Positions 32,415-40,805 of a stretch of DNA of 64,000 nt are shown here, piece after piece. The position numbers and the translations under genes are program-made. Source of the DNA: Pantoea piersonii (lineage in GTDB: Bacteria > Pseudomonadota > Gammaproteobacteria > Enterobacterales > Enterobacteriaceae). The number at the start of each line of letters is the position of its first letter. Position 1 is the stretch's first letter. The notes below the pieces were generated by a model. That model did not search any database. It was given only the letters and a program-made list of their open reading frames with translations, and was not told where the DNA came from. The stretch is taken from positions 249,590 through 313,589 of the forward strand of contig NZ_RARB01000002.1 in assembly GCF_003612015.1 (NCBI RefSeq), in the 5' to 3' direction.

Positions 32415-33692
32415 TCACACGCCGAGCCGATCGCGCAGCGCATACCAGGCGGCACCCATTGCGGTCAGCGGCACCTTAAAGCGCCGTCCGCCAGGAAAGG
32501 GCAGGTGCGGCAGCTTCGCAAAAGCGTCGAAGCGTTCCGCATCGCCGCGCAGCGCTTCGCAAATCAGCTTCCCGGCGAGATGGGTACAGGTAACGCCGTG
32601 GCCGCTGTCTCCCTGCATAAAGTAAACGTTGTGTTCCAGCCGCCCAAACTGCGGCAGCCTGGAGAGGGTGAGCAGGAAGTTGCCGCTCCAGCGATAGCTG
32701 AAGGCGATATCGCGCAGCTGTGGGAAGGTACGCAGCAGCTTGGGACGGATCAGCGCGTCGATATCACCCGGATCGCGCGCGCCATAGACGACGCCGCCGC
32801 CATAAAGCAGCCGGTTATCGGCCGTCAGCCGGAAATAATCGAGCAGATAGTTGCAGTCCTCGACGCAGTGATTGTTCGGCAGCAGCGCCAGCGCCCGATC
32901 GCGACTCAGTGGCTCACTGGTGATGATTTGCGAGCCGCATGCCATGCTTTTCCGCGTCAGACGCGGCTCCAGCTGCGAAGGCAGATAAGCATTCCCCGCG
33001 AAAATCACGAAGGTCGCGCTCACCTCGCCGTGGGCGGTGGTGATCCGATTCGGCGCGCCATACTTCAGCGCCGTCGCCGCCGAGCCTTCATAGATGCGCC
33101 CGCCGTGACGACGGATCGCTTCGGCTTCGCCCAGCGCCAGGTTAAGCGGATGCAGATGGCCGCCGCGCCGATCCAGCAGACCGCCGACATAACGGTCGGT
33201 CGCGATTTCGCGCCGGATACCGCGCTCGTCCAGCAGTTCCAGATCGCGATTGCCATACTTTTCCCACAGCCGCTGCTGGTGGCGCAGATGGTTCATCTGG
33301 CGCAGGTTGAGCGCGGCGAAAATATTGCCGGGCCGGTAGTCGCAGGCGATGGCGTAGCGGTCGATGCGGTCGCGAATAATTTCGGCGCCCTCAAACATCA
33401 TGCTGCCGAGCATACGCGCGCTCTCTTTGCCGTAGCGCTGCTCGATCACGTCTACATCGCGGCTGTAGGAGTTCACCACCTGCCCGCCGTTGCGGCCGCT
33501 GGCGCCGAAGCCGACGCGCGCCGCCTCCAGCACCACGACGTCGTAGCCCGCCTCAGTCAGGTAGAGCGCGGCGGAAAGACCGGTAAAACCTGCGCCGATA
33601 ATACAGACGTCACACTGGATACTCTCCTGCAGCATCGGCCAAGGCGCATGATCGTTGGCGGACGCCGCGTAGTAGCTTTCAACGTGTTGCAT
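32415..33692 (-). CDS. puuB: Gamma-glutamylputrescine oxidoreductase PuuB
   Basis: A 425-residue FAD-dependent amine oxidase of the DAO family. It oxidises gamma-glutamyl-putrescine to gamma-glutamyl-aminobutyraldehyde with H2O2 release. FAD motif: CDVCIIGAGFTGLSAALYLTEAG; further on GASGRNGGQVVNSYSRD and the C-terminal GDSGHGVTCTHLAGKLICEALRGD. It is very close to E. coli PuuB throughout. AGGAGG lies 5 bp before the ATG at 33692, so the GTG one codon earlier is not the start. It lies 24 bp downstream of puuR; puuC, which sits between them in E. coli, is missing. Confidence 0.95.
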   Translation of the reverse strand: MQHVESYYAASANDHAPWPMLQESIQCDVCIIGAGFTGLSAALYLTEAGYDVVVLEAARVGFGASGRNGGQVVNSYSRDVDVIEQRYGKESARMLGSMMFEGAEIIRDRIDRYAIACDYRPGNIFAALNLRQMNHLRHQQRLWEKYGNRDLELLDERGIRREIATDRYVGGLLDRRGGHLHPLNLALGEAEAIRRHGGRIYEGSAATALKYGAPNRITTAHGEVSATFVIFAGNAYLPSQLEPRLTRKSMACGSQIITSEPLSRDRALALLPNNHCVEDCNYLLDYFRLTADNRLLYGGGVVYGARDPGDIDALIRPKLLRTFPQLRDIAFSYRWSGNFLLTLSRLPQFGRLEHNVYFMQGDSGHGVTCTHLAGKLICEALRGDAERFDAFAKLPHLPFPGGRRFKVPLTAMGAAWYALRDRLGV

Positions 33693-33716
33693 CACAACCT
33701 CCTGCGTGCGGATGCG

Positions 33717-34274
33717 TCAGAAATTGGCGGGCGTATGGGCGCTGACGATACGGCAGGGCTGCGCGGAGAGATTGGTAAAGCTGTGCGGCAGCCCGGTATC
33801 GATCACGTAACTTTCGCCCGCGTTAAGGTGGTAAGGTTGTCCGTTAACCACCAGGGTGATTTCTCCCTCCAGCAGCGTGCCGGTCTCTTCCCCTGGATGA
33901 CGCAGCTTTTCCCCGGTGCTGGCGCCGGGCTGATAGGTCTCCAGCAGCATGCCGATTGACCGCTGCGCCTGCCCGTTGTCTACCAGCTTCAGCGACACGC
34001 CCTGACTGCCGATCTCTACCAGATCCTCCTGGCGGACAATCACCTTCGGCGTGTCATACCCCTTAGGCTCGGAAAAGAACTCCGACAGCGACAGCCCATA
34101 AACTTTTAATAGTTTCTGCAGCGTGCTGACCGCCGGGCTAACCTTGTCCTGCTCGATGGTGCTGATTGCGCTGTGGGTTAAGCCTGACAGTTCAGCGGCG
34201 CGGCGCTGAGACAATCCCAACTCTTGCCGGATTTGCGATAAACGTCGTCCGGGTGCCAGAGCGGCATCGTTCAT
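33717..34274 (-). CDS. puuR: PuuR, putrescine-responsive repressor
   Basis: A 185-residue regulator. Residues 10-65 are an XRE/HTH_3 DNA-binding domain (LSQIRQELGLSQRRAAELSGLTHSAISTIEQDKVSPAVSTL), nearly identical to E. coli PuuR in the recognition helix. Residues 110-180 form a cupin sensor (HPGEETGTLLEGEITLVVNG, GESYVIDTGLPHSFTNLS). Length equals E. coli PuuR. It represses putrescine-use genes and is released by putrescine. It overlaps puuD by 4 bp and probably acts on the palindromic region at 35089-35165. Confidence 0.95.
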   Translation of the reverse strand: MNDAALAPGRRLSQIRQELGLSQRRAAELSGLTHSAISTIEQDKVSPAVSTLQKLLKVYGLSLSEFFSEPKGYDTPKVIVRQEDLVEIGSQGVSLKLVDNGQAQRSIGMLLETYQPGASTGEKLRHPGEETGTLLEGEITLVVNGQPYHLNAGESYVIDTGLPHSFTNLSAQPCRIVSAHTPANF

Positions 34275-35035
34275 GGTGTTTTTTCCTTGTGATAGTGCTG
34301 TGCGGCGTGAATAAACCCCGCGAAAATCGCGCGCGAGGCGTCGTTATGTTCCGGCTGCCATTCAGGATGCCACTGCACCGCGAGGGCAAAGGGATGGCGG
34401 CGCAGGCTGACCGCTTCGATCAGGCCATCCGGCGCGCGCGCCTCAATGCGCAGCTGCGGGCCTGTCTCGCGGATGCCCTGATGATGCAGTGAATTAACCG
34501 CCAGCGGCGCGTCGCTCCCCAGCAGCCTCGTCAGTAGCCCATCCGCTTCGGGAAAAACGTCATGCGTCGGCGCGTACTGTACGTTTAACGGCTGCGTCGC
34601 CTCTTCATGGTGCGTCAGACCTGATTTTAGCTGGTCGAGATCGCGCCACAGCGCGCCGCCGTTGGCCACGACCAGCTCCTGCATGCCGCGACAGATGCCA
34701 AACAGCGGCATCCCGCGGCTGGTGGCCCAGGTAATAATGGCGAAGGCGAGCCGGTCGCGGCCGGGATCGGCATGCGCCTCTTTACCCGCTTCGCCATACT
34801 GCCAGGGTTCGATATTGCTTGGGCTGCCGGTCAGCAGGACGCCGTCGAGCGCCGCCAGCGCCTGTTCCAGCAGAGAAGGCGTCGCGCAGAGCTGATGAGG
34901 CAGGGCAAGGGGCACGCCGCCCGCCTGGGTTATCGCCGTCAGGTATTTGTTATGCACCGACTGCGTGGGATGGCCGCCATTATCGATCTGGCACATCGCT
35001 ACGCCGATCAAGGGGTTGTTAAAAATAATGCCCAT
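34271..35035 (-). CDS. puuD: Gamma-glutamyl-gamma-aminobutyrate hydrolase PuuD
   Basis: A 254-residue class I glutamine-amidotransferase-like hydrolase that splits gamma-glutamyl-GABA into glutamate and GABA. The nucleophile is the Cys in PLFGICRGMQELVVANGG, and the catalytic His-x-Glu lies in FALAVQWHPEWQPEHN. I chose the ATG at 35035 (MGIIFNNPLIGVAM): AGGA lies 5 bp upstream and the length equals E. coli PuuD. The frame extends to 35119 into the regulatory region. It is the first gene of puuD-puuR-puuB and divergent from puuA. Confidence 0.93.
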   Translation of the reverse strand: MGIIFNNPLIGVAMCQIDNGGHPTQSVHNKYLTAITQAGGVPLALPHQLCATPSLLEQALAALDGVLLTGSPSNIEPWQYGEAGKEAHADPGRDRLAFAIITWATSRGMPLFGICRGMQELVVANGGALWRDLDQLKSGLTHHEEATQPLNVQYAPTHDVFPEADGLLTRLLGSDAPLAVNSLHHQGIRETGPQLRIEARAPDGLIEAVSLRRHPFALAVQWHPEWQPEHNDASRAIFAGFIHAAQHYHKEKTP

Positions 35036-35088
35036 CTCATTCCTCGACTCGCTGTTCAAAAAATTCACCGATCGAGCACGCAAAGGGT

Positions 35089-35182
35089 AAAAGTGTGCAA
35101 TATTTTTCCAATCTAGCAACGCACTGTTTGTTTCTCAAACAGTTTTGTTACATTTGCACACTTTTTGTGTTGGCGCTATGTT
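35089..35182 (+). promoter_or_regulatory. puuD-puuA divergent control region with puuA promoter and spaced inverted repeats
   Basis: A perfect 12-bp inverted repeat, AAAAGTGTGCAA at 35089-35100 and TTGCACACTTTT at 35154-35165, flanks a second palindrome ACTGTTTG-5-CAAACAGT at 35123-35143. A good puuA promoter is TTGCAC (35154-35159), a 17-bp spacer and TATGTT (35177-35182), so the right repeat covers the -35. The arms are likely operators; PuuR is the obvious candidate ligand, though the motif is unlike the E. coli PuuR box I remember. Confidence 0.65.
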
Positions 35183-35244
35183 AGAAGAGTGGCTGTTATT
35201 TTGAGCATTGCGCAAACCAACTAACGGTAGAAGGCGGGTGGGAC

Positions 35245-36660
35245 ATGACGAACCTCGTGGAAGTTGAAGACTTCACGCGTCACAGTGAAGAGAGACGAAC
35301 CAGCGCGTTCCAGCTTGAGGTGAAAACCTGGCTGGAACGCCATCCTGAAACGCAGTATGTCGATATCTTATTAAATGATTTAAATGGCGTCTTTCGCGGT
35401 AAGCGCATCCCGGTCGCCGCGCTGGCGAAACTGGAAAAAGGGTGTTATTTCCCGGCCTCGGTTTTCGCCATGGATATCCTCGGTAATACCGTCGAAGAAG
35501 CCGGCCTCGGACAATCTCTCGGCGAACCTGACAACCTCTGTATGCCGGTTCCCGGCACCTTAGTTCCCTCTGCTTCCGATCCTGAACACATCGCCCAACT
35601 GCTGTTGACCATGTGCAACCAAGATGGCACTCCCTTTGACGTTGAACCCCGCAATGTCCTTAACCGACTGTGGCAGCAGCTGCGCAATCGAGGGCTGTTT
35701 CCGGTGGTAGCGGTAGAGCTGGAGTTCTATCTGGTAGACAAGGCGCGCGACGCCGAAGGCTATATTCAGCCGCCGTGCGCGCCGGGCAGCAGCGAACGCA
35801 ATATGCAGAGCCAGGTTTACTCCGTCGATAACCTGGATCACTTTGGCGCAGTCCTGCGCGATATCGACGCGCTGGCGCGTCAGCAAAATATCCCCGCCGA
35901 CGGCGCGCTGGCGGAAGCCTCGCCAGGCCAGTTTGAAATCAACCTGCGTCACACCCGCGATGTGCTGAGCGCCTGCGACCATGCGGTACAGCTTAAAAGG
36001 CTGATCCGTCAGGTAGCGGAGAACCACGGCATGACCGCGACCTTTATGGCTAAACCCTATGAAGAGTATGCGGGTAGCGGCATGCATGTGCATATCAGCA
36101 TGCTGGACGCCGCCGATCATAACGCCTTCGCTACTGACGACGGCAGCGACTCGCCGCTGTTAAAGCGCGCGCTGGCGGGCATGCTCGATCTGATGCCGGC
36201 GTCGATGGCGCTGCTGGCACCCAACGTCAACGCTTATCGCCGCTTCGTGCCAGAAGCCTATGTGCCGCTACGGGCCTCCTGGGGACATAACAACCGCACC
36301 GTGGCGCTGCGCATTCCCTGCGGCGACGTGGAAAATCACCGCGTGGAGTATCGCGTCGCGGGCGCAGACGCCAATCCTTACCTGGTGATGTCGGCGATTC
36401 TGGCGGGCATTCTGCACGGGCTGGATACCGCGCTGCCGCTGCCCCAGCCGGTACAGGGCAACGGCCACGAGGCGGAGGGCATTCCGCTGCCGGTGCGTCA
36501 GAGCGAGGCGCTCTGTGAATTTGAAAGCAGCTATCCGCTGCAAAAACTGCTGGGCGAGCGTTTCGGCGCGGTGTGGCACAGCTGTAAGCACCACGAGATG
36601 ATGCAGTTCGAGCGACTGGTCACCGCCACGGAGATAGACTGGATGTTAAAAAACGCCTGA
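35245..36660 (+). CDS. puuA: Gamma-glutamylputrescine synthetase PuuA
   Basis: A 471-residue glutamine-synthetase-type ligase that joins glutamate to putrescine with ATP, the entry step of the Puu pathway. It has the N-terminal beta-grasp (DILLNDLNGVFRGKRIPV) and the catalytic domain with VELEFYLVD, EASPGQFEINL, FMAKPYEEYAGSGMHVHISM and the Arg-rich loop in EYRVAGADANPYL. Length and sequence match E. coli PuuA (472). Putrescine released by PlaP-type import would be its substrate. A terminator follows. Confidence 0.95.
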   Translation: MTNLVEVEDFTRHSEERRTSAFQLEVKTWLERHPETQYVDILLNDLNGVFRGKRIPVAALAKLEKGCYFPASVFAMDILGNTVEEAGLGQSLGEPDNLCMPVPGTLVPSASDPEHIAQLLLTMCNQDGTPFDVEPRNVLNRLWQQLRNRGLFPVVAVELEFYLVDKARDAEGYIQPPCAPGSSERNMQSQVYSVDNLDHFGAVLRDIDALARQQNIPADGALAEASPGQFEINLRHTRDVLSACDHAVQLKRLIRQVAENHGMTATFMAKPYEEYAGSGMHVHISMLDAADHNAFATDDGSDSPLLKRALAGMLDLMPASMALLAPNVNAYRRFVPEAYVPLRASWGHNNRTVALRIPCGDVENHRVEYRVAGADANPYLVMSAILAGILHGLDTALPLPQPVQGNGHEAEGIPLPVRQSEALCEFESSYPLQKLLGERFGAVWHSCKHHEMMQFERLVTATEIDWMLKNA

Positions 36661-36743
36661 GAAAAAAGTCGCTATACTTATTAGCGGGTCTTGTGTTTTT
36701 CCTGCGTTTTGGGGCAAAATACGCGGCCTGCAAAAATCCGAAT

Positions 36744-36780
36744 ATAACCGATGCTTTTAAGAGCCTCGGTTATTTTTTTT
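36744..36780 (+). terminator. Terminator after puuA
   Basis: ATAACCGA at 36744-36751 pairs with TCGGTTAT at 36766-36773, with extra pairing inside the loop, followed by eight Ts. Confidence 0.85.
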
Positions 36781-36870
36781 GCATGTACTTAGCCGATTCG
36801 CATGAGGCCGGGCGCGCCCGGATAGATACTCGTTAAAAAACGCGCAAGCGTACGACCTGAGGATACAAAG

Positions 36871-37020
36871 ATGGGGATGTTTTTCATTCAGCCGGCCCGC
36901 GCTGGCTCTCGTTTCCGTGATGACTACGGCGCCGCGCTGGCTCATAACGCCGCCTTCCTTGCTCCCGTGATGCAATCCAGTCAGGTTGCAGCTCAGGGAG
37001 GTCTGAAACATGTCGCTTGA
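36871..37020 (+). CDS. YoeI-like small ORF overlapping the plaP start
   Basis: A 49-residue open frame ([12 protein letters not shown]... ending GGLKHVA) starts at ATG 36871, with AGGA at 36859-36862, and stops 11 bp inside plaP (CATGTCGCTTGA). E. coli has a short gene, yoeI, in this position; from memory its 20-residue product begins MGQFF and ends HVA, overlapping plaP in the same way. The shared start, end and overlap suggest a conserved coupling or leader ORF, longer here. Function unknown; expression not shown. Confidence 0.5.
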   Translation: MGMFFIQPARAGSRFRDDYGAALAHNAAFLAPVMQSSQVAAQGGLKHVA

Positions 37021-38365
37021 TACCTCAGCACCACAGCGTGCGCACCTGAAAAAATCTCTGACCCTGCTTCCGGTCGTCATGATTGGCCTCGCCTACATGC
37101 AGCCGATGACCCTGTTTGATACCTTCGGTATCGTCTCGGGTCTGACCAGCGGTCACGTCGCCACCGCCTACGCCTTTGCGCTGATTGCGATTCTGTTTAC
37201 CGCCGTAAGCTACGGTAAGCTGGTACGCCGCTTCCCATCTGCGGGCTCCGCTTATACCTACGCTCAAAAGGCGATCAGTCCGCACGTCGGCTTTATGGTC
37301 GGCTGGTCATCTCTGCTGGACTACCTGTTCATGCCGATGATCAATATCCTGCTGGCGAAAAACTATTTCGAAGCGCTGGTGCCCGGCATTCCGTCGTGGA
37401 TTTTCGTGGTGCTGCTGGTGGCGTTTATGACGATGTCCAACCTGCGCGGCATTAAAACCGTGGCGAACTTCAACAGCGTTATCGTTGTGTTGCAGGTTGT
37501 GGTGATGATCGGTATCACCGGCATGGTCATTTACGGCGTGGCGCACGGCGAAGGCGCGGGGACGCTCACCAGTTCGCAGCCGTTCTGGTCCGCTGACGCC
37601 CATGTGGTGCCGATGATTACCGGCGCGACAATTCTCTGTTTCTCGTTCCTTGGCTTTGACGGCATCAGCTCGCTGTCGGAAGAGACGAAAGATGCAGAAC
37701 GCACCATTCCGCGCGCGATTTTCCTGACGGCGCTGATCGGCGGTCTGATCTTTATCGTGGCCTCATACTTCCTGCAGCTTTACTTCCCGGATATCTCGCG
37801 CTTTAAAGATCCGGATTCGTCACAGCCTGAGATCATGCTGTACGTTGCTGGCCATGTGCTGCAGTTCGGCATTCTGATCTTCTCAGTGGTGACCGTGCTG
37901 GCGTCAGGTATGGCGGCGCACGCGGGCGTTTCGCGTCTGATGTATGTGATGGGCCGCGACGGCGTCTTCCCGGAGCGTTTCTTCGGCTATATCCATCCGA
38001 AGTGGCGCACACCGTCGCTGAACGTGCTGCTGGTCGGTGCCGTTGCGCTGATGGCGATTCGTTTCGATCTGGTGACGGCGACGGCGCTGGTTAACTTCGG
38101 CGCGCTGGTGGCGTTTACCTTTGTTAACCTGTCGGTGATCGCTCAGTTCTGGATCCGTGAGAAGCGTAACCGCACGCTGCGCGACCACATTAACTATCTG
38201 GTGCTGCCGGTGCTCGGCGCGCTGACGGTTGGCGCGCTCTGGATTAACCTGGAAGAGAGTTCGATGGTGCTGGGCCTGATTTGGGCCGCCGTGGGGATTG
38301 TTTACCTCGCGTTTGTTACCCGCAGCTTCCGCAATCCGGTGCCGCAGTACAGCGAAGAAGTCTAA
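37010..38365 (+). CDS. plaP: Low-affinity putrescine importer PlaP
   Basis: A 451-residue APC-family amino acid/polyamine permease with 12 membrane segments. The sequence ([87 protein letters not shown]) matches E. coli PlaP (YeeF) along its length. It imports putrescine using the proton motive force. It lies downstream of puuA, separated by a terminator and a small overlapping ORF, so the window holds both uptake and the first catabolic steps. GGGAGG at 36996-37001 serves the ATG. Confidence 0.94.
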   Translation: MSLDTSAPQRAHLKKSLTLLPVVMIGLAYMQPMTLFDTFGIVSGLTSGHVATAYAFALIAILFTAVSYGKLVRRFPSAGSAYTYAQKAISPHVGFMVGWSSLLDYLFMPMINILLAKNYFEALVPGIPSWIFVVLLVAFMTMSNLRGIKTVANFNSVIVVLQVVVMIGITGMVIYGVAHGEGAGTLTSSQPFWSADAHVVPMITGATILCFSFLGFDGISSLSEETKDAERTIPRAIFLTALIGGLIFIVASYFLQLYFPDISRFKDPDSSQPEIMLYVAGHVLQFGILIFSVVTVLASGMAAHAGVSRLMYVMGRDGVFPERFFGYIHPKWRTPSLNVLLVGAVALMAIRFDLVTATALVNFGALVAFTFVNLSVIAQFWIREKRNRTLRDHINYLVLPVLGALTVGALWINLEESSMVLGLIWAAVGIVYLAFVTRSFRNPVPQYSEEV

Positions 38366-38378
38366 TCCGCTGATGGTT

Positions 38379-38412
38379 AAAAAGGGTGAGGCGCAGGCCT
38401 CACCCTTTTTTT
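38379..38412. terminator. Bidirectional terminator between plaP and the phosphatase gene
   Basis: AAGGGTGAGGC and GCCTCACCCTT (38382-38406) form a long stem with As before and seven Ts after it. The two genes converge here. Confidence 0.9.
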
Positions 38413-39676
38413 ATCCGCGATGTCCCGCCTGCGCGAAGGCCGCGCTGAGATCCAGCCGCTGCCAGAACTGCTGCTCTGGCGTGTTGCCCGACAGCGGATA
38501 GCCTGCCGGCAGCGCCGTCTTCTCCATCAATGCGCGACGCTGCGCCGCCGAAAGCTGCGGCAGTGCCGACTCCAGCAGCACCTCCGCTCCCTGTGGCACG
38601 CTGAGCGCGTGCGCCTGAACGTGCTGTCGCGGCAGGTTATAGGTCATAGTGAAGCGGTAGAACGTCTTCATTGCCGGATCCTGATAGTTGTCATCGCCTT
38701 TTACGGTTTGCGCGCATACCGCCAGCGAAGTGCCGCACTCTTTCTCCAGCGCGCTGCGCAGCTGGTCGCGCGCCTCGCTGAACAGCCTGCGATAGGCTGG
38801 ATCGTTAAGAAAGTGCGCCACGTTGCGCTCGGCCACCATGCGTGAACCCATCACGTCGAGCGGGTAGTGCACGCCAAGCACGATACGGGAGTAGCCATAG
38901 CGCGCGCCGCGCACCAGCAACGCCTGAAAACGCTCCGGGATCATCTGCGCCAGCAGCAGCGAGTCAGTTACGCCCGTACTGGTATGCCCGCTGGGAAAGG
39001 ATCCGCCGTCGGCGGTGTAGGGTTTACCATCTTTTACCACCACATCGTCTGGCACCAGATGGATGGTATTGTCCGCCGCCAGGAAGGGGCGCGGATAGTT
39101 AAAGTGTTTTTTCGCCGCGCTGGTGCTGATCTCGGTCGCTTTAATCAGCGCCGCCGCTTTGCTCAGCTCGCCTTTATCGTAGGCGGCCAGAAAGGCTTTG
39201 CCGAGGCGCGGGCCGAGCGCGTCAGCGGTGAAATAGAGATAGCTGATGCCTTCCGCGTCGGCCAGCGCCTGGTGTCGCGCGCCCTGGGTGGCGTTAAGGT
39301 TAATTTCCGCAACCGTGGCGCGGTTAGCATCCAGTGCCGTTTTCGGCAGCGCCGTAAAGCTGGAGAGCAGGGCGCTGCCCGCCTGCTGGTTAGCTTTTAC
39401 CTGAAAGTCGTAGCCGCTCGCCTTGAGCCAGGCGCTGTCCGCCTGCGCGTGAGTTTGCTTCGCCTTTTCCAGCGCGTCGCGCGTCAGCGTCGGCGCGCCA
39501 TTCTGCAATGCCTGACGTTCCGCCTGCAGGATCTGCTGCTCCAGCGCGTTAAAAGCCGGGCTATTCGATTCGGGGGTAGTGGTGCGCGCCAGTGCCGCCG
39601 CCTGCGGTAGCGTGGTTGCCTGCGCCTGCTGCGCCAGCAGTAGCGCCGCAGCGATAAACGTAAAACGTAATTTCAT
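38411..39676 (-). CDS. Periplasmic PAP2-type (class A-like) acid phosphatase
   Basis: A 421-residue exported phosphatase. Residues 1-20 are a signal peptide (LLLAQQAQA). The three PAP2 phosphatase motifs are complete: K-x6-RP in KKHFNYPRPF (about 190-200), PSGHTS (about 226), and SR-x5-H-x3-D in SRIVLGVHYPLDV (about 265). It would hydrolyse phosphomonoesters in the periplasm through a phospho-His intermediate. It is much longer than PhoC/PhoN (about 250), with roughly 130 extra residues before the core and about 100 after it. It stands alone, and the substrate is unknown. Confidence 0.85.
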   Translation of the reverse strand: MKLRFTFIAAALLLAQQAQATTLPQAAALARTTTPESNSPAFNALEQQILQAERQALQNGAPTLTRDALEKAKQTHAQADSAWLKASGYDFQVKANQQAGSALLSSFTALPKTALDANRATVAEINLNATQGARHQALADAEGISYLYFTADALGPRLGKAFLAAYDKGELSKAAALIKATEISTSAAKKHFNYPRPFLAADNTIHLVPDDVVVKDGKPYTADGGSFPSGHTSTGVTDSLLLAQMIPERFQALLVRGARYGYSRIVLGVHYPLDVMGSRMVAERNVAHFLNDPAYRRLFSEARDQLRSALEKECGTSLAVCAQTVKGDDNYQDPAMKTFYRFTMTYNLPRQHVQAHALSVPQGAEVLLESALPQLSAAQRRALMEKTALPAGYPLSGNTPEQQFWQRLDLSAAFAQAGHRG

Positions 39677-39781
39677 GTTTTTATCCTGTTATTCAGAGAA
39701 TTACCTTGCCGGTTTTGACGGTAACTCCGCAGGATGACGTTTTTATTGCAGCGCTGAGGTTCGAGGGGATTTAGCGCGCCG

Positions 39782-40543
39782 CTATTCCGCCAGCACCAGC
39801 TCCCAGCTCCCCTCGCTCAGCGCGCTGCGTGCGGCGGCGCTAAGCTGCGTATCGGTAATGATGCTGTCGAAGCAGCGCAGCGGCAGCGCCAGAAAGGTGG
39901 CGATCTTGTTGTACTTTGAACTGTCGCTCAGCAGTACGCGCTTGCTGCTGACGTCGCTTACCGTCTGTTTCACCGTGACCTTATCTTCATCGGGCGTAAA
40001 CAGCCCGCGCGGGCCCCAGCAGGAGGCGGAGATAAAGGCGATATCGATCGCCAGATGGCGCAGGCTGCGCGCCGCGCTTTCGCCCACGCAGGAGCGGTTG
40101 TCGCGGCAAACCGTGCCGCCGGTATGGATCACCCGGCAGTCGCTCGCCTCCATCAGCAGGTTGGTCACCATAAAGTCATTGGTGACCACCAGCAGATCCT
40201 CGCGGTCCAGCAGCTCGCGTGCCAGCGCCAGCGTGGTGGTGCCTGCATCCAGATAGATGCAGCTGTTGCGCGGAATATGCTGGGCGGCATAGCGGCCGAT
40301 AGCGTTCTTCTCGGCGTTGTAAAGCGTAGTCTTCGTCTGATGCGACGGCTCCGCCGCCAGCCGGTCGGCCGAACGCACGCCGCCGGAAACCGACAGCACC
40401 GCGCCTTGCTCTTCCAGCTTCTGCACATCCCGGCGAATGGTCATATGCGATACGCCGAGCCGCTCCGTCAGTTCGGCAATGCTCACCACGCCGCGTTCGG
40501 CGACCAGCGCCAGAATCTGCTGATGGCGTTCAATCGGTATCAT
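39782..40543 (-). CDS. ygbI: DeoR-family regulator of the threonate-type operon (YgbI-like)
   Basis: A 253-residue DeoR/GlpR repressor. Residues 5-60 form the winged helix-turn-helix (IPIERHQQILALVAERGVVSIAELTERLGVSHMTIRRDVQKLEEQG). The rest is a DeoR sensor domain with the sugar-phosphate loop IYLDAGTTTLALAREL and TGGTVCRDNRS. AGGAG lies 8 bp before the ATG at 40543; the GTG at 40552 is too close to it. It is divergent from ltnD-otnKCI, the same layout as ygbI and ygbJKLMN in E. coli, so it most likely represses that operon and responds to a sugar acid or its phosphate. Confidence 0.87.
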   Translation of the reverse strand: MIPIERHQQILALVAERGVVSIAELTERLGVSHMTIRRDVQKLEEQGAVLSVSGGVRSADRLAAEPSHQTKTTLYNAEKNAIGRYAAQHIPRNSCIYLDAGTTTLALARELLDREDLLVVTNDFMVTNLLMEASDCRVIHTGGTVCRDNRSCVGESAARSLRHLAIDIAFISASCWGPRGLFTPDEDKVTVKQTVSDVSSKRVLLSDSSKYNKIATFLALPLRCFDSIITDTQLSAAARSALSEGSWELVLAE

Positions 40544-40710
40544 CTTTTGCACTCCTTGCTTATCAATTTTTCACAGTTTAAAGCATTTGCTTTGCCAGTC
40601 GAATGAAAATTTTTGCCGCGTTGAAAGCGTGGACAACCTGTTAAAATCCCTAAATATCATAAAGATGAGTGGATTGTGAAGAAATGTTCAATTCTAGTCT
40701 GGTTAGTGAA

Positions 40711-40734
40711 AATATGTGACGCATAGCACGTTTA
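40711..40734 (+). promoter_or_regulatory. Candidate CRP site upstream of ltnD
   Basis: TATGTGACGCATAGCACGTT contains a perfect TGTGA half-site and, six bases on, GCACG in place of TCACA. Catabolite control would suit this carbon-source operon. Only one half is good, so this is tentative. The rest of the 262-bp gap shows no gene. Confidence 0.35.
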
Positions 40735-40805
40735 TCCACCAGTGATCCTGCCAGAATTAACAACATTCAACAAATAATCACTTAAATTAACAGCGGAGGA
40801 TTACG

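Noticed and set aside
32328..33959. 543-codon plus-strand ORF opposite puuB and puuR
   Set aside because: Antisense shadow across two conserved genes; no recognisable domain.
37010..38365. Calling this permease PuuP because it lies next to puuA
   Set aside because: The sequence follows E. coli PlaP (YeeF) closely and the position before sbcB matches plaP.
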